From NCBI GenBank assembly GCA_035502095.1, contig DATJUX010000048.1:62001-126000 (forward strand): a stretch of 64,000 nt of DNA, read 5' to 3'. This DNA is from JAKANT01 sp035502095 (GTDB taxonomy: Bacteria > Pseudomonadota > Gammaproteobacteria > Burkholderiales > Burkholderiaceae_F). The stretch's first letter is position 1. Every line of letters begins with the position of its first letter. The notes below the pieces were generated by a model. It ran no database searches, was not told the origin of the DNA, and was given only the letters and a program-made list of their open reading frames with translations. Positions 60,017-64,000 of this stretch are shown here, piece after piece. The position numbers were made by a program, and so were the translations under genes.

Positions 60017-60828
60017 ACCTCCTGCGCCGGCGAGCCGTGTTCGCGCTGACGATGCTCGCTACCGGGCACGCGCTTGCGCAAGATGGCCAGGTGGTCGTGC
60101 TGCGCTATCGGGATGCCGAGGACGTCATCCCGATGCTGCGCCCCTACCTCGATTCCGCGGGCAGGCTGACCGGCGCAGGGGACCGGCTCTATGTGCACAC
60201 CACGCCGCAGAACCTGGCCCAGCTTCGTCGACTGCTCACGATGCTCGACCGCCCGCCGCGCTGGCTCACGATCGCCGTGCGACAGGACCGGCCACCTGTC
60301 GCGCCCGATCCGGCGCGGGCACCGAATGCAGCGGTGGTCACCGACAGCCGCTCGGCGTCGACATCCGCCGGCAACGACGGATCGCGCATCACCAGTGCGC
60401 GGTCGAGCGAACAGACTGTCCGGGTACTGGAAGGCACGCGCACGCTGATCGAGTTCGAGGCTGCCGTTCCCATGACGTTTCGCCACTTCGCGCTCAACAA
60501 GCAAGGCCTCGAAGAGATCTACGGCATGGTCACCTACGACGCGCTGGTGCGATTCGTCGTGCACCCCCAACTGGCAGGCACGGCGGTAGTGCTGGAGATC
60601 GAGCCGCAGGACGGGTCGATCCTCACCGAGACCGGCGAACGCGGGCGGCTGTCCATGATCGCTCGCGGGCGGGTCGGCGACTGGATTCCCGTGGGCGGCG
60701 CTGATCTGCGCGAGGAAACGCACGAGCAGACGCTGCGCGCCGGCACGGCGCAAGCGCAGACGCGTCCGACGACCGATCAGCGTGGCGTCTGGTTGAAGGT
60801 CGAATTCGCTGACGATGGCACGCGATAG
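60013..60828 (+). CDS. Exported protein with secretin N1 (NolW-like) domain
   Basis: A 271-residue protein. A signal peptide ends near HALAQ (residue 23). One domain resembles the N1/NolW repeats of secretins (VLRYRDAEDVIPMLRPYLDSAGRLTGAGDRLYVHTTPQNLAQLRRLLTMLDRPP, about 29-82). The rest is beta-rich without a secretin pore domain, so it cannot form a channel by itself. GTG 60013 overlaps the MOSC stop (GTGA). Function unknown. Its end overlaps the convergent DUF418 gene by 52 bp. Confidence 0.7.
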   Translation: MNLLRRRAVFALTMLATGHALAQDGQVVVLRYRDAEDVIPMLRPYLDSAGRLTGAGDRLYVHTTPQNLAQLRRLLTMLDRPPRWLTIAVRQDRPPVAPDPARAPNAAVVTDSRSASTSAGNDGSRITSARSSEQTVRVLEGTRTLIEFEAAVPMTFRHFALNKQGLEEIYGMVTYDALVRFVVHPQLAGTAVVLEIEPQDGSILTETGERGRLSMIARGRVGDWIPVGGADLREETHEQTLRAGTAQAQTRPTTDQRGVWLKVEFADDGTR

Positions 60829-62030
60829 GTGGCGCGCGCCCACCATGCTTCCATCGGCCCGCTGCCAAAGCGCCCGATCCACCAGCGGCTTACGGGCCAT
60901 TGAAGGGCGACGATGCCGAGCGCGAGGACCGCGAGTTCGACGCGGTTGAGTTCAGCGCCCCAGCCGAGTCCCCAGCCCGAGAGCAGAAATCCCATCAGCG
61001 CGCTTTGCACGAGGTAGTTGGTAAGCGGCATGCGTCCCGACGGCGCGATCCAGTGAATGAGTGCGGCGACCGGAGCCCGTTCGCGCAGTCGAACCAGCAG
61101 CGCGACGTACAGACAGGCCACCGCCGATCCGAAGAACTGCAGCAGGTAGCCCACCGCACCGGGATCGCCGGGGTGATTGCGCATGGTCTCGAAGTTGATC
61201 CATTCGCCGTAGGCGGCGAATGGCAGCGCGGCGAGACCGATCCAGGTGGCCGCGTCCCAAAGCCGGGCATGGCGCGCCGGCCGAGCGAGCCAACCGAGAC
61301 GACCGGCGAGCAGGCCGAGCAGGAAGAGGCCGACGATCTGCGGGACGGACACCGTCAGCAAGGACTCGAGCACGCTCAGGTAGTCGTCGCGGCGCTCGGC
61401 GAGTTGCTCGAGGTAGCCCGCTTCGGTATAGGTCGACAACGCACGCAGCGCCTCGAGCGACACCAATGTGGGATCGACACCGGATGCAACGCGGCGCCGG
61501 ACCGATTCCCAAAGAACGGTCGCCAGGATCGTCACGATCGTCGCCGCGATCCACCACCACACCGCCGCGCGCACGACACGCCGCGCGCGCCAGGGGAGGT
61601 AGTAGACGAGCACGAAGCCGCACAGGGCGTAGAACGCGAGCACGTCGCCGTAATAGAGCAGGAACCCGTGCGCAAGGCCCACGGCGAGCAGGAACCGGAG
61701 CCGGCGGCGGTACACGGTCTGCGCGGCCGCAATCAGCCGGGGACCCGAAGCACCGGGCGCGAGCCCGGCTCGGATCGATCGGAACTGAAGAGCTGCGCCG
61801 AGTCCGAACAGGAACGCGAAGATCGAGATGAACTTGCCCGAGACGAACGTGCCGACCAGCAGGTGCGCGGCCGCCTCGGCGGGCGTAGGTATGGTCAGGA
61901 ATTCTCCGAGCGGATCGCCGCTGCCCCAGACGAACGACTGGATGTTGACCTGCAGAATTCCGGCGAGCGCAAGGGCACGTAGCGCGTCGACGATCTCGAT
62001 GCGTGGTCTGCGGACCGTGAAATTACTCAG
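60777..62030 (-). CDS. DUF418-family membrane protein with apparent CTG start
   Basis: A protein of about 417 residues with some ten membrane segments. The family N-terminus RIEIVDALRALALAGILQVNI, the middle FLFGLGAA and the C-terminal DUF418 domain are intact. No ATG, GTG or TTG precedes that N-terminus in frame; the first is GTG 61715, which would remove about 105 conserved residues. CTG 62030-62028 lies inside the end of coaD, 6 nt after a GGAG, and gives a full-length protein. A mutated start is the other reading. Function of the family is unknown. Confidence 0.7.
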   Translation of the reverse strand: MSNFTVRRPRIEIVDALRALALAGILQVNIQSFVWGSGDPLGEFLTIPTPAEAAAHLLVGTFVSGKFISIFAFLFGLGAALQFRSIRAGLAPGASGPRLIAAAQTVYRRRLRFLLAVGLAHGFLLYYGDVLAFYALCGFVLVYYLPWRARRVVRAAVWWWIAATIVTILATVLWESVRRRVASGVDPTLVSLEALRALSTYTEAGYLEQLAERRDDYLSVLESLLTVSVPQIVGLFLLGLLAGRLGWLARPARHARLWDAATWIGLAALPFAAYGEWINFETMRNHPGDPGAVGYLLQFFGSAVACLYVALLVRLRERAPVAALIHWIAPSGRMPLTNYLVQSALMGFLLSGWGLGWGAELNRVELAVLALGIVALQWPVSRWWIGRFGSGPMEAWWARATYRVPSSANSTFNQTPR

Positions 62031-62523
62031 TCGGCGCTCCGCCCATCTGTGCGATCTTGGCCTTGAGCCACTTGTCGACCGACGGAAACACGAACTTGCC
62101 GACGTCGCCGCCGAGCGTCGCGATCTCGCGCACGATCGTGCCCGAGATGAACTGGTACTGCTCCGATGGCGTCATGAACAGCGTTTCGACATCGGGCAAC
62201 AGGTGACGGTTCATCCCGGCCATCTGGAATTCGTATTCGAAGTCGCTGACTGCGCGCAACCCGCGCACGATCACGCGGGCGCCCTGCTCGCGCACGAAAT
62301 CCTTCAACAGACCGCGGAAGCCGGCCACTTCGACGTTCGGGTAGTGCCCGAGCACCTCGCGCGCGATCAGGATCCGCTCGTCCATGGAAAAAAACGGCTT
62401 CTTGTTGCGGCTGTCCGCCACCCCGACCACCAGCTTGGCGAACACGCTGGCGGCGCGCCGCACGAGATCCTCGTGGCCCCGCGTGAGCGGGTCGAACGTT
62501 CCGGGATAGACGGCGATCACCAT
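62023..62523 (-). CDS. coaD: Phosphopantetheine adenylyltransferase
   Basis: A 166-residue nucleotidyltransferase of coenzyme A synthesis. The N-terminal AVYPGTFDPLTRGHEDLV with the T/HxGH-type motif and the C-terminal ISGTIVREIATLGGDV are diagnostic. It is 33 bp downstream of rsmD, the common rsmD-coaD pair, and its last codons overlap the DUF418 start. Confidence 0.96.
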   Translation of the reverse strand: MVIAVYPGTFDPLTRGHEDLVRRAASVFAKLVVGVADSRNKKPFFSMDERILIAREVLGHYPNVEVAGFRGLLKDFVREQGARVIVRGLRAVSDFEYEFQMAGMNRHLLPDVETLFMTPSEQYQFISGTIVREIATLGGDVGKFVFPSVDKWLKAKIAQMGGAPTE

Positions 62524-62556
62524 TGTTGTTGCTCCCCCTGGCAGCCGGAAGATTAT

Positions 62557-63255
62557 TCAGGACGCGTCCTTCTGCAGCAAATGAAACCGGACCTTGCCAG
62601 CTCGCCCGGTTCGCACGACTGTCAAGCCGAGTTCGCCGGCGCGACCGGGCTCGATCGACGCATCGCTCTCGGCGTAGACAAGGCCTAGCGGGGCAAGCAA
62701 CGCGGGCATGCGTTCCAGCGCCGCGGAAAGCACTCCGGAGCCGAAGGGAGGATCGAGAAAGACGATGTCAAAGCCCCCCGGCGGCAGCCGCGCGGCGATC
62801 GTCAGGGCTTCGCCGGTCAGGATTTCGATCTGCTGCGCGCCGAGGCGCTTCCTGAGCTCGACGAGGCGGGCGACCAGCCGTGTGTCCTGCTCCACCAGCA
62901 GCACACTGCGTGCGCCGCGCGAAGCCAGCTCGAACCCCAACGCGCCCGTTCCGGCGAACAGATCAAGCCCCCGCAGGTTACCGATGTCGGGGCGGAGGGA
63001 AGAAAGCCAGTTGAAGAGCGTTTCGCGCACCCGGTCGGGCGTCGGTCGCAAGCCGGCGCGGTCGGCGACCACGATCGGCGTCCGCTTCCACATGCCTCCG
63101 ACGATGCGTACGCGTCCAGGCGCCCGGTTCCGTCCCGGAATTGCCGGCCGCGTTGATAGACTGCGCGCACGCCCGGGCGCCGCGGACGAACCCGCGAACG
63201 TGGTGCGCTGTCTTCGCGGCGCGGTCGCGGCGTCCCGCTTCTTTTCCCTCGGCAT
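62557..63255 (-). CDS. rsmD: 16S rRNA (guanine966-N2)-methyltransferase
   Basis: A 232-residue SAM-dependent methyltransferase with a basic N-terminal extension of about 50 residues. Then come RIVGGMWKRTPI, the SAM motif LDLFAGTGALGFE and the catalytic FLDPPF. ATG 63255 is the last ATG before homology, and the frame is open upstream. It is divergent from ftsY with 6 bp between the start codons, so their promoters must overlap the coding regions. Confidence 0.93.
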   Translation of the reverse strand: MPREKKRDAATAPRRQRTTFAGSSAAPGRARSLSTRPAIPGRNRAPGRVRIVGGMWKRTPIVVADRAGLRPTPDRVRETLFNWLSSLRPDIGNLRGLDLFAGTGALGFELASRGARSVLLVEQDTRLVARLVELRKRLGAQQIEILTGEALTIAARLPPGGFDIVFLDPPFGSGVLSAALERMPALLAPLGLVYAESDASIEPGRAGELGLTVVRTGRAGKVRFHLLQKDAS

Positions 63256-63261
63256 CGATCG

Positions 63262-64000
63262 ATGATAAGTCCCGCTCCCGCGAAAACCGGCTGGCTCGGC
63301 CGCCTGAAGTCGGGCCTCTCCCGCACGCGCGCGAACATCGCCGGCTTGTTCTCCGGCGGGGTGATCGACGACGCGCTGTTCGAGGAACTCGAGATGGCGC
63401 TCGTCGGCGCCGACGTCGGGGTGACGACCACGCGCGAACTGCTCGATACGCTGCGCACTCGCATCAAGCTGGAGGGACTGAAGACTCCGGGCCAGGTGCG
63501 CGATGCGCTGCGTGACGAGGTCGCAAAGCTGCTCGCGCCCTGCGAGGGCCGGCTCGATATTGCGCGCGCCAAACCGCTCGTCATCATGGTGGCGGGCGTC
63601 AACGGCGCCGGCAAGACGACGTCGATCGGCAAACTCGCCCATTGGTTCGCAGACCAGGACCAGACGGTCCTGCTTGCCGCCGGCGACACGTTTCGCGCTG
63701 CTGCGCGAGAGCAACTGGCCGTCTGGGGCAAGCGCAACGGTGTCGAGGTCATCGCGCAGCAGAGCGGCGACCCCGCGGCCGTGGTCTTCGATTCGGTTGC
63801 AGCGGCGAAAGCGCGCAGGCTCGACATCCTGATCGCCGACACGGCCGGCAGGCTGCCGACGCAGTTGCACCTGATGGACGAGCTGAAACGCATCAAGCGC
63901 GCGATCGAAAAGGCGCAGCCCGGTGCGCCGCACGAGGTGATCCTCGTGCTCGACGGAACCAACGGGCAAAACGCGCTGATGCAGGTACGCGCATTCGACG
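63262..64000 (+). CDS. ftsY: Signal recognition particle receptor FtsY (5' part)
   Basis: The first 246 codons are present, and the gene runs off the window. An SRP54 N domain (about 10-90) is followed by the G domain: G1 GVNGAGKTTSIGKL, the DTFRAAAREQL insertion box, G3 DTAGRLPTQLHLMDEL and the LDGTNGQNAL motif. The acidic A domain is very short here, as in some betaproteobacteria. FtsY docks ribosome-SRP complexes at the inner membrane. Confidence 0.95.
   Translation, partial: MISPAPAKTGWLGRLKSGLSRTRANIAGLFSGGVIDDALFEELEMALVGADVGVTTTRELLDTLRTRIKLEGLKTPGQVRDALRDEVAKLLAPCEGRLDIARAKPLVIMVAGVNGAGKTTSIGKLAHWFADQDQTVLLAAGDTFRAAAREQLAVWGKRNGVEVIAQQSGDPAAVVFDSVAAAKARRLDILIADTAGRLPTQLHLMDELKRIKRAIEKAQPGAPHEVILVLDGTNGQNALMQVRAFD

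Noticed and set aside
63256..63261. Missing promoter space between rsmD and ftsY
   Set aside because: The 6-bp gap looked suspicious, but divergent rsmD/ftsY with promoters inside each other's coding region is common, so it is not treated as an anomaly.
1..64000. CRISPR arrays, insertion sequences, prophage or integrase genes
   Set aside because: I found no regularly spaced repeats, transposase or phage proteins. The only sizeable exact repeat is the 55-bp tandem copy at 29.6 kb.

Overview
The window is GC-rich, gene-dense DNA that looks like the chromosome of a betaproteobacterium. The strongest evidence is gene order. kdsD-kdsC-lptC-lptA-lptB-rpoN-hpf-ptsN-hprK-rapZ (33.7-42.7 kb) and lolB-ispE-tRNA-Gln-prs-rplY-pth-ychF (49.2-56.6 kb) are arrangements typical of that class, and HprK is rare among other Gram-negatives. 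No species can be named from the sequence alone. I see no insertion sequences, CRISPR arrays or prophage genes.

Layout. 0-8 kb: the 3' end of an unidentified gene, a gamma-glutamyl hydrolase and an aldehyde dehydrogenase (polyamine or amine catabolism), a second EF-G-like GTPase, a dimethylglycine/sarcosine dehydrogenase-type flavoprotein and an EamA permease. 8-20 kb: an aminophosphonate catabolic island. An ABC importer (binding protein, ATPase, fused double permease) and PhnW run leftward. A GntR regulator, PhnA, PhnY, a Na/Pi-type carrier with a PhoU-like tail, a PhnZ-like HD oxygenase and an inositol-monophosphatase-family enzyme run rightward. Together PhnW, PhnY and PhnA convert 2-aminoethylphosphonate through phosphonoacetaldehyde and phosphonoacetate to acetate and phosphate. 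The two arms are separated by a 262-bp region with two divergent promoters and a perfect 20-bp palindrome.

20-34 kb: a YbdK-type ligase behind a short Kef-type antiporter, a MASE1 histidine kinase with a FixJ-type response regulator, ssb divergent from uvrA, an ECF sigma/anti-sigma/exported-protein operon whose last gene is frameshifted by an exact 55-bp tandem duplication, a lone receiver domain, and a full-length Kef antiporter. 34-43 kb: Kdo synthesis and LPS transport genes, sigma-54, HPF and the nitrogen-PTS regulatory genes, with a PsiF protein inserted before rapZ. 43-47 kb: mutY, a dynamin-like GTPase and mutM. 47-57 kb: TPR lipoprotein, lolB, ispE, tRNA-Gln, prs, rplY, pth, a patatin-like protein, GNAT, PH-domain protein and ychF. 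57-64 kb: AsmA, MOSC, a secretin-N-like protein, a DUF418 protein with no ordinary start codon, coaD, rsmD and the start of ftsY.

Most promising leads: the aminophosphonate island with its PhnZ-like protein lacking a PhnY* partner; its operator/promoter layout, with a probably leaderless regulator mRNA; a possible activator-dependent small RNA next to the two-component genes; and the 55-bp duplication that breaks the sigma-operon gene. Coordinates of promoters, terminators and non-ATG starts are read by eye and not experimentally supported.
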